Shown here in pieces: positions 41,721 to 53,090 of a DNA stretch of 64,000 nucleotides (positions within the stretch are counted from its first letter, which is position 1; the number at the start of each line of letters is the position of its first letter). Made by a program: the position numbers and the translations under genes. This DNA comes from Musa acuminata AAA Group (taxonomy: Eukaryota; Streptophyta; Magnoliopsida; Zingiberales; Musaceae). Where the stretch lies: NCBI RefSeq assembly GCF_036884655.1, contig NC_088345.1, positions 26,267,501 through 26,331,500 on the forward strand. Direction: 5' to 3'. The notes beneath the pieces are model-generated. The model searched no databases. It was not told the DNA's origin and saw only the letters and a program-made list of their open reading frames with translations.

Positions 41721-44126
41721 TGTTGAATCTCGGATTTTGATGATGAAGTCAATTGTCATTTGTTATCTAATCTATGTGTTGAGATAAGTGTGCAGGATTA
41801 ACTACGATGAGATTAAGACAAGCAGCAGGAGTTGCGCCGGAGTCAAGATCATGATCACGTTGGGAGTTCGAGAGTTCGACGGAAGTTCGGACGGTCGTCG
41901 GAGGTTCAGAGAGAACAGATCCGAGAAGTCCAGAAGCTTGCCAAGCGAAGCTCGTCGGAACTCGCCAAGTGGATCGTCGCAAAGTCCAGGAGTATGCCGG
42001 ATGTCCGCAGAAGGATCACCGAGGGTTATCGGTTGATCGACGGAAGTTGGCCGGAAACTCGCCGGAAGAAGCGATTGACGCATCGGTGCAAAGCTGCAGA
42101 AGTTGTCTTAGAGATAATCGTAGTTAGCACGATGATTAAGCAGGAAAATGGGAGGTGATCCCATTAGCTTAATCTTGGGGCAATTGGGCCCCTGAAAAGA
42201 TTCAAAGTGGGTCGAATGGAGTGAACCATTCGGACCCTGATTGCACCAGGAGGTGCAACCGCCCCAGCCAGGAGGTGCAACCGCCTGGGCTGTGGGGTTG
42301 AGAGGTGCAACCGCCCCAGCCAGGAGGTGCAACCGCCTGGGCTGTGGGGCTGGGAGGTGCAACCGCCCCAGCCAGGAGGTGCAACCGCCAGGGCTGCACG
42401 GCTGGGAGGTGCAACCGCTCCAGCCAAGAGGTTGCACCGCCAGAGCTCAAGTTCCGAGCTCTGCCAGGCGATGCAACCACCAAGCTCAGTCTTCGAGCTT
42501 TGGCAGAGTGGTGCATCAGCCTGAGCTCAGTCTCGAGCTTTGCAAGGTGATGAATTCACCAAGCTCAGTCTTCGAGCTATGGCAGAATGGTGCATCAGCT
42601 TGAGCTCAGTTTGGAGCTCTGCCAAGTGATGCAACCACCAAGCTCAGATTTCGAGCTCTGCCAGGTGATGCAACCACCAAGCTCAGTCTTCGAGCTCTGC
42701 CAGGTGATGCAACCATCGAGCTCAGTCTTCGAGCTCTGGCAGAGAAGAAGCAATCGGCAGAGCTCAGTCTTCGAGCTCTGCCAGGCGGTGCCACCTCTCC
42801 AGTCGAGAGGTGCAACCGCCTGATCCCAGAATTCTGGGATTTGATCGATTTGATCGTTTTGAGCTCGAATTTTGAATTGGGTTGGGGCCTATAAATACCC
42901 CACCCATTCAGCACTGAAAAGACACAGACCTATACCGAAATTGTGATCTTTTCTGTGATTCTAAAGAGCTCAAAAGTGTTGTAAAGCCCTTGAGTCTCCT
43001 CCTTCTGTTCTTCAAGTTTTCAACTGTAAAGTGAGGAGAGAAAGGTCTGTAAAGGTTGTCTCCTAAGCCTGTCAAAAGGAGAGAAACTGTAAGAGGGAAG
43101 TTTGGCCTTCGCCCATTGAAGGAAGGCACCTAGTTGACGTCGGCAACCTCATCGGTGGAGGAAGCCAAAAGTGGAGTAGGTCAAGGCTGACCGAACCACT
43201 CTAAATCTCTGGTTTGCGTTTATTTTCGAGCACTTTATCATTACTGCAAACCTCCCTCGTCACTACTGCTCTCTGCGCTTTCACGAACAAGTTCTAAGTG
43301 CTGTTCTTCCAATTCTGCATTCAGACGTAAACTCGTATTTTCATACATTACAGTTTACGTTTACGTTTGATTCTGCAAATCTGTTTTCCGTGCTTTTACG
43401 AACGGGCTTCCTTGCAGTTTACGCTTACATTTTAATCCTATTAATAACTGCAATCTGTCCTCTACGATTTTACGAACGAGTTTCAACATTTAGACGTAAA
43501 ACTGCATTCGGACGTAAATCGGCTTTCCTCGCTCAATCATCAGATTTCAGTTTACGTTTACGTCTTGATTTCAACTGCATACTGCCTTCTGCGAATATAC
43601 AAACGAGTTTCAAAGTTTAGACGTAAATCTGCGTCTAGACGTAAAACTGCGTTTAGACGTAAAACTGCGTTTAGACGTAAATCTGCGTTTAGACGTAAAA
43701 CTGCGTTTAAACGTAAAACTGCGTTTAGACGTAAAACTGCGTTTAGACGTAAATCTGCGTTTAGACGTAAATCTGCATTTAGACGTAAATCTGAGTTTAG
43801 ACGTAAAACTGCGTTTAAACGTAAAACTGCGTTTAGACGTAAAACTGCGTTTAGACATAAATCTGCGTTTAGACGTAAATCTGCATTTAGACGTAAATCT
43901 GAGTTTAGACGCAAAACTGCGCTTAGATGCAAAACTGCGCTTAGACGCAAAACTGCGCTTAGACGCAATCTGCGCTTAGACGCAAAACTGCACTTAGATA
44001 CAAACTGAGAATTTGCTTTTGCATCATAATTGTTTTTGAATGAACGCAGCTTTTTGATTTTAATTTCTTATAAGATTTCCGCTGCACTAATTCACCCCCC
44101 CCCTCTTAGTGCTCTTGATCCTAACA
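41721..44126 (+). repeat. B2 3' LTR
   Basis: Nearly identical to 34626-37013. TATAAATA at 42890-42897. The 18-bp array (43619-44006) has one extra unit, AGATGCAAAACTGCGCTT type, plus one G to A change in unit 14, which accounts for the 18-bp length difference. Confidence 0.95.
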
Positions 44127-44131
44127 GTTGC

Positions 44132-45462
44132 GAGGTCAACTAGCCAATTGAGCAATATGCCGTAAGAGTGGATGATGTGCCGAAGAATCGGACGAAGCGT
44201 CGATGGACCAATGACATACCGGACGACATGATTCATGCTTAGTAATAATTGTCTAGATCAAAGTATGTTTTTATGTGTATAGGATTAACTATAATAGCAA
44301 GGCATAAAGTGAAATGAAGTCTCGGAGTCAAGAACGTGATTTCGTTGGGAGTTCGAGAGTTCGTTAGAAGTCCGGACGTTCGTCAAAAGTTCTACCGGAA
44401 CCAACTAAGAAATCTAGGAGCTTGCCAAAGAAGCTCGTCGGAACTCACCAAGAAGATCGTCATGAAGTCTAGGAGCTTGCCAGGAGTCCGTCGGAACATT
44501 GCCGAGAGATCGTCGAAAGTTCGCTGGAAGATCGCCGGAAGCTCGCTAGAAGAAATCAGATTTAGAATATGTCTTAAGAATCATAGTTAGCACATAATTA
44601 GAGTTAGGATTGGGAGGTAATCCCGTCAACTCTATTAGTGGCCAATTGGGCCCGAAGTTGGGCTTGTTTGAGCTGGATTTAAGGCCCAACCAGGGTGCTG
44701 AAACCCTAGCCGACGGTGGCACCGCTAGGGCCGACGGTGGCACCGCTTGGGGAACAGAACCCCAAGAAATCTAGGCAGTGGTATCATCGGCAACAATACT
44801 GCTAGCGATGGTACCACCAATGTTCGGTAGTGGTACCGCTTGGTAGCAAATCCTGCGGCGATAGTACCACCCAAGAACGACGGTGGTATCGCCAGTACCT
44901 AGGAAACCTAGGATGAGACCTTTTTAGGCTCCAAGTTTGAATCAACTTGAAGCCTATAAATGCTCCTCTTATCTCTAGTTAACACACACAAGTATTAAGA
45001 GAAAAAGGAAAGAAACTCTGTTGTAATCTTGTGTGAAACTCCTCTTAAAGTTCTAAGTGTTAGAATAGTTTGAGAGAGGAGTGAGTAGGGGTATAAGGGT
45101 TATCTCCTAAACCTGATAAAAGGAGAAAGAGCTGTAAGAAAGAGGTTGATCTTTGCCTATTAAAGAAAGATCGATAGTAGATGCCGGTGGCTTCGACGAA
45201 AGAGGAATCGGCGGAGTGGATGTAGGTCACGATGACCGAACCACTATAAAAATCCGGTTTGCCTTTTCTTTTATGCAATTTATCTTACTGTAAACCTCCT
45301 TACTTGCTTACTGCTTTCAATACTTTTACGAATATGGTTTCATGTTGAGCAAGTTTCCGAAATCGGTTTTATCATACAAAATGAAAAAAATTTTTAGAAC
45401 CGACGTGATTTTTACCGTTGGACTAATTCACACCTCCTTTTAGTACCGACTTATTCCTAATA
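44132..45462 (+). repeat. C1 3' LTR, right part
   Basis: Continues the C1 LTR after the second GTTGC copy, starting GAGGTCAACTAGCCAATTG and ending ATTCCTAATA. Contains a weak GC block of GGTGGTACCGCC-like motifs (44710-44900), CCTATAAATGC at about 44953, and the tail CTAATTCACACCTCCTTTTAGT. Matches the minus-strand C2 LTR (46273-47884) along its length. Confidence 0.9.
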
Positions 45463-46272
45463 GTAGCATCATGATAGTAAGCATGATGGTAGTGATAATA
45501 GAGAAGAAAAATCAAACCCACATGGAGAAGAACAAAAAGAAAGCCAAAGAGAGGCACCTGACAGCTAAGAAGAACACTAGGAGTGGTAAGACCACATCTT
45601 CTTCAAAAAGAAATGATTTATTCTATAATCAACATAAAATTATAGGTCATACATGGTAAAAAATATTTGGAAGGTTCACTCCAAACTCTTCTCAAAGAAG
45701 TAGAAGAAGAATAATCAAAGTTAGCATACGACGACCACGACCTTAGGAGATGATCATATAAAACTAGCATTGATTTCAAACTCAAATCTGAGCCTATAAC
45801 TAATGGTAGGCCAAAAGTTATAGACTCGAATCAATTCTTAGTCTAGAAGTTCGAGAAGAATTGTTCACTATCAAGATCCAAGTAAAACAAGTGGTCATCA
45901 AAACAATTGTCGATACTAAAAGCCAAAAGAATCTTATCTCGAGAAGCTTGGACTCGAGCTCACTATTCATCCAAAGCCACATCATCTAGGGTGGATCCAC
46001 AAAGACGTTGAGATGAAATCGCTAATGCATATTCAAATTTATGATCACCAACAAGTACATCGATAAAGTGGCATGTAAGGTGGTGTCCCTCGAGATATGT
46101 GAAGTCATCTTTAGGAGTCTGTACTTGTAGGATTGAGAGGCCGACTATTACTACTGACCCTAACAATACATATTCTGAAAAGATGAGAATAAATTCATCA
46201 TTAAGAAGAGTACAAGCGGATGACCAAAATCAACTTAGTTATGGCCACTGAAGCAAAGAGGACGGTGAATGC
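45463..46272 (+). pseudogene. Decayed gag-protease remnant, right part
   Basis: Continues the remnant at 29950-30686. Conceptual translation shows EKKNQTHMEKNKKKAKE, a degenerate FYNQHKIIGHTW finger-like segment, then protease-like ISRSLDSSS, IHKDVEMKSLMHIQIYD in another frame, and YIDKVACKVVSLEICEVIF, the plant gypsy retropepsin landmark. Many stops and frameshifts. Ends where the C2 LTR begins. Confidence 0.7.
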
Positions 46273-47884
46273 TATTAGGATTGGGTTGGCCCTAAGAAGG
46301 GGGGGGGGGGGGGTGAATTAGTGCAGCGAATAAAATTATGTCGATTCAAAAATCTTTCATTCGATTAAAATCAATTTCGTAAAGATGATAACTTGAAACA
46401 CATTCGTAAGAGTGTGCAGCTAAAGTAATGAGGAAGTATGGTAGTTTGCAATAAATGTAAATGGCAAAACAGAAATAAAAACTATTTTATAGTAGTTTGG
46501 TCGTCGTGACCTACATCCACTCCACCGATTCCATTCCGTCGAGGCCACAAACATCCATTAATGATCTTCCTTAAATAGGCGAAGATCAAACTACTCTTAC
46601 AACTTGATTCTCCTTTTGATAGGTTCAGGAGAAACCTTTACAACCCCCTTCACTCCTCTCTTAAACAAGACTAACACTTAGAGCTTAAGAGGAGTTCTCA
46701 TAAGATTACAACAGAGTTTTTCTACTTTTTTGCTCTCAATTATTAGGTATATTATCCAGGGATGAGAGGGTAATTTATAGGCCTTAAGTGGATTCAAACT
46801 TGGAGCCTAAAAATATCTCATCCCGGGTTTCCCGAGTCCTGGCAGTACCACCGCTTGTAGCACTAACACTGGGCGATACCACCGCCCAGTCTAGCGGTAC
46901 CACTGCCTAGTTTGGTGGTACCATCACTTGGGAGAATGTCTCTAGGTGGTACCATCGCCTAGTAGTCTTAAAGATTGAGTCTGGGAGGTACTATTACCCA
47001 GACCGATAGTACCACTGTCCAACATAGTCTCGGAGACTATGCCATGACGTTTCCACCTGTTGGGTCAGTGTTTGGGCCTTTCACTTGGCCCAACATAGCC
47101 TAACCTTAGGCCCAATTGGCCCCTAATTTAGTTGGCCCAATTCCAACACAATTATGTGCTAACTATGAAATTTAAGGCATATACTAAGCTAAATAAGTCC
47201 GATGAGTCTAGGTTTGTTCCGGTGAGCTTCCAGCGAACTTTCGATGATCTCTCGGTAATGTTCCAGTAGACTCATGACAAGCTCCTAGACTTCATGATGA
47301 TCTTCTTAGCTAGTTCGGGTGAGCTTCTCTAGCAAGCTCCTGGACTTCTCAGTCAATTCTGACCAAACTGCCGACGAACGTCCGGACTTCCGAGGAACTT
47401 TCGAACTCCCAATGAAATCTCGTTATTGACTCCGAGACTTTATTTTGCTTTATGCCTTAATCGCTATCATAGTTAATCCTGCACACTTAAAGTCTATTTT
47501 GATCTAGATAATTATTTAAGGCTTAAATTAAATGTTGTCCGACATGTCATTGGTTCATCGACACTTTATCCGATTCTTCGGTGCTTCATCCTCTCTTGTG
47601 GCCTACTACCTAATTGGCAAGTTGACCTCCGCAACTCCAATTTCCTTAGTATAATTTTTCCTCTTCTTGGCTTGATTCCCGAACCTATGGCTAGAAGCCT
47701 TCTGCCGATATGTCGATCGATCTTCTTGCTCGACGTCCAATTGTCTGACTTTGTTCTATTTCAGCCTAATATGATTCTTCTTGCCTTAATTATCTCTCCT
47801 TGATCTAAGCTTAATGTATCACTCAAAACGTAGATCAAATAAACACTATCAATTAGTATCATCATCAAAATCCGAGATTCAACA
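46273..47884 (-). repeat. C2 3' LTR
   Basis: 1612 bp. Read on the minus strand it runs TGTTGAATCTCGG to AATCCTAATA with the same block order as the C1 3' LTR, including a C-run of 14 (G-run 46301-46314 on the plus strand). Confidence 0.9.
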
Positions 47885-49429
47885 ATCTCCCCCTTTTTGA
47901 TGATGATAACTAATTGATGATGGAGTTAACTTTAACTCCCCCTATCAATATGCCATATTGATAGAACTCTTGGATTCAAAAATCCAAGTAACATATTATG
48001 ATAAAATTATGCATAACATCATCATACTTCTCCCCTTTGTCATCAACAAAAAAGAGAAGTGTAACTATAAGTGTTTGAGATATAAGCTTTACAACATTTT
48101 AGAACATACAAGCTAGTAGATTTTATCTCCCCCTTTGTCATTGTCAGAAAGAAGGGAAGAATATAATTTTGTAATTCTTTTTTCTTTACATCAATTTTCA
48201 CATCATGACAACAATAAATTTGCATTATAAACATAATCTCAAGTTTTAGCATTCAAGCTAGCATATTTTTTTGTTCTCTTTTGCAATGTGCAAGCTAACA
48301 ATTTTCTTTTTCTCTTACAACAATGATTCAATCATATCATGTGATATACAAGTCATAAATATTTCAAATCATGATAGTATCAAAATGTCAAATTACATTA
48401 CATCCTACCATGCATGTTACAAATAAATCAATCATCACTATGAGCATTTCATACATGATACTAAGATATTAAATTTTTTAAGCATTTATCACTTCATGAT
48501 TGTTGGTATCAAACATTCGTCATTTATTTTCTCATTAGTAAATCACAAAAAGAAACATAGGAGAAAAATATTTCAATTCACGCATAAGAAAAACTCAAGT
48601 TATCAAGATCATGATTAAAGAAAAATCTCAAGTTATAATTAAAAAAAATAACGAATCATAAAAAAAATCTCCTCTTAAACAATACGAGAACACATAATAA
48701 GATATCTTGATTCATAAAAGATTTCAAGTTATAATTCAAAAGAATAATCATGATTCGTTTGGATGAATGTTCTCTTAAGAGAGTGAATCTTATGAGAATC
48801 AAGAAAAATATTTCATATAAAATACATCTGAAGTCACAAATATCAATAAATGATTCACTTGGATATATCATCTTATTATTAAAACGAATCATACGAAAAG
48901 AAATCCAAAATCATCATTAAAATCACTTTTCGGACACCTAAATGAAAGCAATGTAAATAGGTTCCTATAAGATGAAAAGATATCTCATTTTCTTTTAGTT
49001 TCAAATTTTTGATTGATTTCATGTAAGCATGCCTTTGTCTTTTATACCAAATCCATACATCATTCATTAAAACAGAAAATTAAAGACAATAATCATCAAG
49101 CCTTCAATACAAAAGCCATGCATCATCATCGAAAAATAATATGGAAATCATCAAGATATTCATTATTGCTTCTTTAAAACATACATAGAATTATTCTTTT
49201 TAGCTGTACAAGTATTAGATTTATATCTAACATTTTATTGTATTTTCATAAAACATGCGATTATCATTATTAATTTTAAAATTACTAGAAAAAGAAGCAT
49301 GATATATTTTTTGTAATTTTTTTTACTAACTAATTTAAAAACAACTCATGAAAAGTATTGAGTTATTTCAAAATAAACTAAGGGGGTTTTGGTACCTTGT
49401 CGTCGAAAGTCGTTAAGACATAGTTTGCC
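47885..49429 (-). other. C2 3' non-coding region
   Basis: AT-rich, no gene. PPT at 47885-47898, hairpin GGAGTTAA/TTAACTCC at 47922-47939, extra PPT-like tracts at 48027-48040 and 48126-48140, all read on the minus strand. Confidence 0.78.
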
Positions 49430-50026
49430 ACCTCACCTTTATTGGTTTGTTCTTCATCTTCGGATGAACTTGATTCGTCCCAAGCCACCATAAGCGTTTT
49501 CTTCTTCTTTTATAGCTTCTTCATTTTAGGTTCATTTTTGTTCTATGATTCTTGTTTTAAGATATTTTTAAGCTTTAATGTGAGGAGTTCAAGGTCATCA
49601 TCATCATCACTTGAGTTATCACTCAAGTGGTATTCTAGTGTTTAAACTATCAAATCCTGCCTATTCTTTGAAAGGTTGTTCTCATGTTCGTTTTGTGCTA
49701 TATAACTTATTTTATAGGTCATTAAAGACCCAATAAGTTCTTCAAGTGAAAAACGACTTAAGTTATTTGATTCTTGTATTGCCGTTACTTTCGAATCCCA
49801 ATTTTTAGAAAGTGATCATAAAACTTTATTCATAAGTTCAAGATTTGAAAAACTTTTACTAAGAGCTTTTAGACTATCGATAATATCCGTAAAACGGGTG
49901 TACATGTCTCCAATAGTCTCGCTTGGTTCTATACGAAATAATTCAAAATCACGCATCAAAATATTTATTTTGGAGTCTTTAACTCTACTAGTGTCTTCGT
50001 GTATGGTTTCAAGAGTGTGCCAAATG
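49430..50026 (-). pseudogene. C2 gag fragment
   Basis: Minus-strand translation shows IWHTLETIHEDTSRVKDSK, PSETIGDMYTRFTDIIDSL, SLEELIGSLMTYK and an acidic run near 49600, the middle of the B/C gag. It starts abruptly at the IWHTLE codons, so the N-terminus is lost; several stops. Confidence 0.87.
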
Positions 50027-50343
50027 ATGGGATATAAAGTGAAACTAAAATTTTGTATATGAACAAATACTAGCGGGCCATAATACGTAGTGGAATTAAA
50101 TGGAATCACAATCAAATAGAACACCAAGATTTATGTGGAAAACCTCTCCAATGTGAAGGGTAAAAACCACGGGCCAAACTAGAGATAATCTACTATAAGA
50201 ATAATGAATATAAAAATCTCAATCTCTTGCCCAAAACCCTTGCAACAATCACAAGAGAATAATTGTGATACAAGGATCACGTCACTGTGCATAATATCTA
50301 AATTCTCTCCGAAGTAATCATAGCAAGAATCTACTGTAGATTT
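50027..50343. repeat. Orphan LTR-like fragment of another copia-type element
   Basis: Contains ATTTATGTGGAAAACC, CCAATGTGAAGGG and ACCACGGGCCAA, words I associate with plant Tork-type copia LTRs. Both ends are cut, by C2 gag on the left and a B-family LTR on the right, so family and boundaries are tentative. Confidence 0.45.
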
Positions 50344-51579
50344 TGTTAGGATCAAGAGCACTAAGAGGGGGGGGTGAATTAGTGCAGCGGAAATCTTTCA
50401 ACTATTAAAATCGAAAGCTACGTTCGTTCGATAAAAACGATTTCGATGTAAAAGCCGATTCTAAGATTACTTTAACTTAAGATTAAGCGAGATGACGTTA
50501 AAGTAAATCTATGAAGGCAGTTTGCAGTTTATGATGGAAATTAGAATGCAAGCGCAAACTGAAATGCGACGTTTGTACGATAAAATCGGTTTACGTCTAA
50601 ATGCCGATTCTGAAGATACTGGAACTTTGAGATACATTTTATAAATGCGCAGAAGGCAGTTTGCAGTTATGATTGAAATCAAAACGTAAACGTAAACTGA
50701 AATATGATGATCATATGAAAAAGCCGATTTACGTCTAAACGCATATTTGGAAAGCTCTGAACTTAGAAACTCGTTCGTAAAAGTGCAGAAGGCAGTAAGC
50801 TATTGAGGAGGTGTACAGTAAAGATAAAATGCTCAAAGTAAATGCAAACCGAGATTTAGAGTGGTTCGGTCAATCTTGACCTACTCCACTTTTGGCTTCC
50901 TCCATTGACGAGGTCATCGACGTCAACTACAGGCGTTCCTTCAATAGGCAAAGGCCAACTACCCTTTTACAATTTCACTCCTTTTGACGGGCTTAGGAGA
51001 CAACCCTTACAGAAATTTTCTCTCCTCTCTTTACAACTCAAAACTTTGAAGAATAGAGGGAGGAGAACTTTTGGCCTTTACAATAATTTTGAGCTCTAAG
51101 AATCACAGAAAAAGATCAAGATTTCGAGTGTAAGTTGTTGCTCTTTCAGTGCTGAATGGGTGGGGTATTTATAGGCCCCAACCCAGTTCAAATTTGGAGC
51201 TCAAAACTATCAATTCCCGGAATTCCGGGATCAGGCGGTTGCACCTCCTGACTGGGGCGGTTGCACCGCCTGGCAGAGCTTGAAGACTGAGCCTCTGGGT
51301 GGTGCCACCTCTGTCAGGGGCGGTTGCACCACTCTGCCAGAGCTCGAAGACCGAGCTCAGGCGGTTGCACCTCCTAACTAGGGCGGTTGCACCGCCTGCT
51401 AGAGCTCGAAGACCGAGCTCAAGCGGTGCCACCTCCTATCAGGAGAGGTTGCACCGCCCACTCTCGCTTGGAGACTGAGCCCAGGCGGTGCCACCTCCTG
51501 GCTAGGGCAGTTGCACTGCCCAGTCTCCCTGGGAGACTTAGCCCAGGCGGTACTACCTCCTGGCTTGGGCGGTTGCACC
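50344..51579 (-). repeat. B-family LTR in inverse orientation (B3), left part
   Basis: Starts TGTTAGGATCAAGAGC, the reverse complement of the B LTR terminus, and runs through array-like ACGTAAAC words and the GC block to GCACC at 51575-51579, where A1 is inserted. It continues at 60201-60390. It lacks the long 18-bp array of B2. Confidence 0.9.
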
Positions 51580-53077
51580 TGCTAGTCATAAGTGCCCAGC
51601 AAGCCAATCACGTGAGTGATGGCACGTGTGACTTGATACAGAATCTTTTTGCTTATTATATTTTGGCGTATATCACTTTATAACTATTGCATAAATGCAT
51701 ATATATATTGTGATGTCCTTGGATTTGTGCAATGGGAATCGGATCGTGATGAGATCACGATAATGAGATCGATTCACCTTTAAACACATATCCTAAATAA
51801 TCCCGGTCATAGGTTACTCGAGAGGGACATCGTGATAACCGGATAGACTGGTGTGCTGTATACCCGTCCATATGATGGATGCAGCTGGTCTCATAGCTGC
51901 TCGTGTAGGGACACTAGGGATACAGTACAGGTGCTCATTGGAGAATGAGTTCACTGATTGATCCGCTTACGGAATGCTGGATGGTTGATGATGCCTTATT
52001 GTCAGACAACGATTCCGTAGTCCTAGTGGTGTATCTGGTTCTTAGACTTGAGACACCAAGGATGTCCTGTATGAGTGCTCCACTCTTTGATACCAGACTT
52101 ATAGGTTTGGCTGTTCCCAGATCTAGTACAGCTGGTCATTGGGAGTGGTAGTCGACCTTACGAGGGCTATTGAGTGTCGATAGAGGATCATCCACTCTCG
52201 GTATCATGAGAGGAATATCCCATGTGTTCTTGCTCAGACAAATCCCTGGCCAGGGTCATTCGGGTTGAGAGAGAAAGAGTTCTCCGGGAGAATCCGATTA
52301 GAGCGAGACTCGAGTAGAAACCGTATGGGTCTGACAACACCATGCTCGATATACGGTCTCTGGGATATTAGATGGATGAGGGACTATAGGTACATGGTAA
52401 CTGAGGACAGACAGGTCCAATGGATTGGATTCCCCTGTATCGTCTGGGGACTACGGCGTAGTGGCCTAGTACTTCCGTAGTCGATGAGTCGAGTGAATTA
52501 TTACAGAGATAATAATTCACTGAGTTAGAAGGAGTTCTGACAGGTATGACTCACGGCCAGCTCGATATTGGGCCTAGAGGGTCACACACATATGGTAGGC
52601 ATTGCGATGAGTAGAGGTTCGGATATGAGATATCCGACGGAGCCCTTGTCTTATTGGATGCAGATCCAATACCCACTAGGGAAAGGACCCATTAGGGTTT
52701 AGACACGGGATCTCTATAAATAGGAGGGATTCACAGCCTCATAGGCTAGAGTCTTTGCTTGCCCTTCCTATTCTCCTCTCCCTCTCCACCTCAGAGTAGG
52801 CCTGGAGTTTTGAGGAGCGTCGTCGCAACCCTGCTGTGTGGATCACCGCTAGAGAGGAGGACGCTTGACCTCCTTCACCCTCTCCTAAGGATCTGCAAGG
52901 AAACAGGGATATACGATCTCCCTAGGTAACACAATCTCTATACGCAGTTTTGTGTTTTTGCGGATTTTGCGCACCAATCTTCGCACGATGATGAACATCT
53001 TTTTGGGAATCGGGGATTTTTGTTTTCTTGTTCTTCCGCTGCGCATATGATGTCGCCCCCCCTATGATTTCCCAACA
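51580..53077 (+). repeat. A1 5' LTR
   Basis: TGCTAGTCATAAG to TTTCCCAACA. TATAAATA at 52715-52722 with a CT-rich leader downstream. The small ORFs at 51945-52151 and 52265-52480 recur in every family LTR and are not considered genes. Confidence 0.95.
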
Positions 53078-53078
53078 G

Positions 53079-53090
53079 TGGTATCAGAGC
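53079..53090 (+). promoter_or_regulatory. A1 primer binding site
   Basis: TGGTATCAGAGC one base after the 5' LTR; initiator Met tRNA type. Confidence 0.92.

Larger units (their letters stand above)
34626..44126 (+). mobile_element. B2: young, intact pol-less LTR retrotransposon with gag and ORF2
   Basis: 9501 bp. Perfect 5-bp duplications GTTGC at 34621-34625 and 44127-44131. LTRs 34626-37013 (2388 bp) and 41721-44126 (2406 bp) differ by about three substitutions and one extra 18-bp unit as far as I can align by eye. Order: LTR, PBS, gag (37064-38647), leader, ORF2 (39395-40510), non-coding region with hairpin and PPTs, LTR. No protease, integrase, RT or RNase H. Known comparison: TR-GAG elements, non-autonomous plant LTR elements keeping gag. 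ORF2 makes this one unusual. Both ORFs are open, so it is probably still mobilisable by an autonomous relative. Confidence 0.94.
30687..45462 (+). mobile_element. C1: Sirevirus-like gag element, split by B2
   Basis: 5' LTR 30687-31176, PBS, broken gag (31227-32160), long non-coding region with repeated purine tracts, PPT, and a 3' LTR in two parts, 34370-34625 and 44132-45462, separated by B2. Flanks ATAGC (30682-30686) and GTAGC (45463-45467) match at 4 of 5 bases. Without B2 the element is about 5.3 kb. Neither pol nor ORF2 is detected. It interrupts the gag remnant 29950-30686/45468-46272. Confidence 0.87.
46273..50026 (-). mobile_element. C2: truncated minus-strand Sirevirus-like element
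   Basis: On the minus strand: gag fragment (50026-49430), non-coding region, PPT (47898-47885) and 3' LTR (47884-46273). The 5' end is missing, cut at about 50026 inside gag. Inserted in the gag-protease remnant. No pol or ORF2. Confidence 0.85.

Noticed and set aside
46301..46314. G-run of 14 as a possible regulatory or structural site
   Set aside because: It is the complement of the C-run that every B/C LTR has near its 3' end, and its length is probably variable or affected by sequencing.
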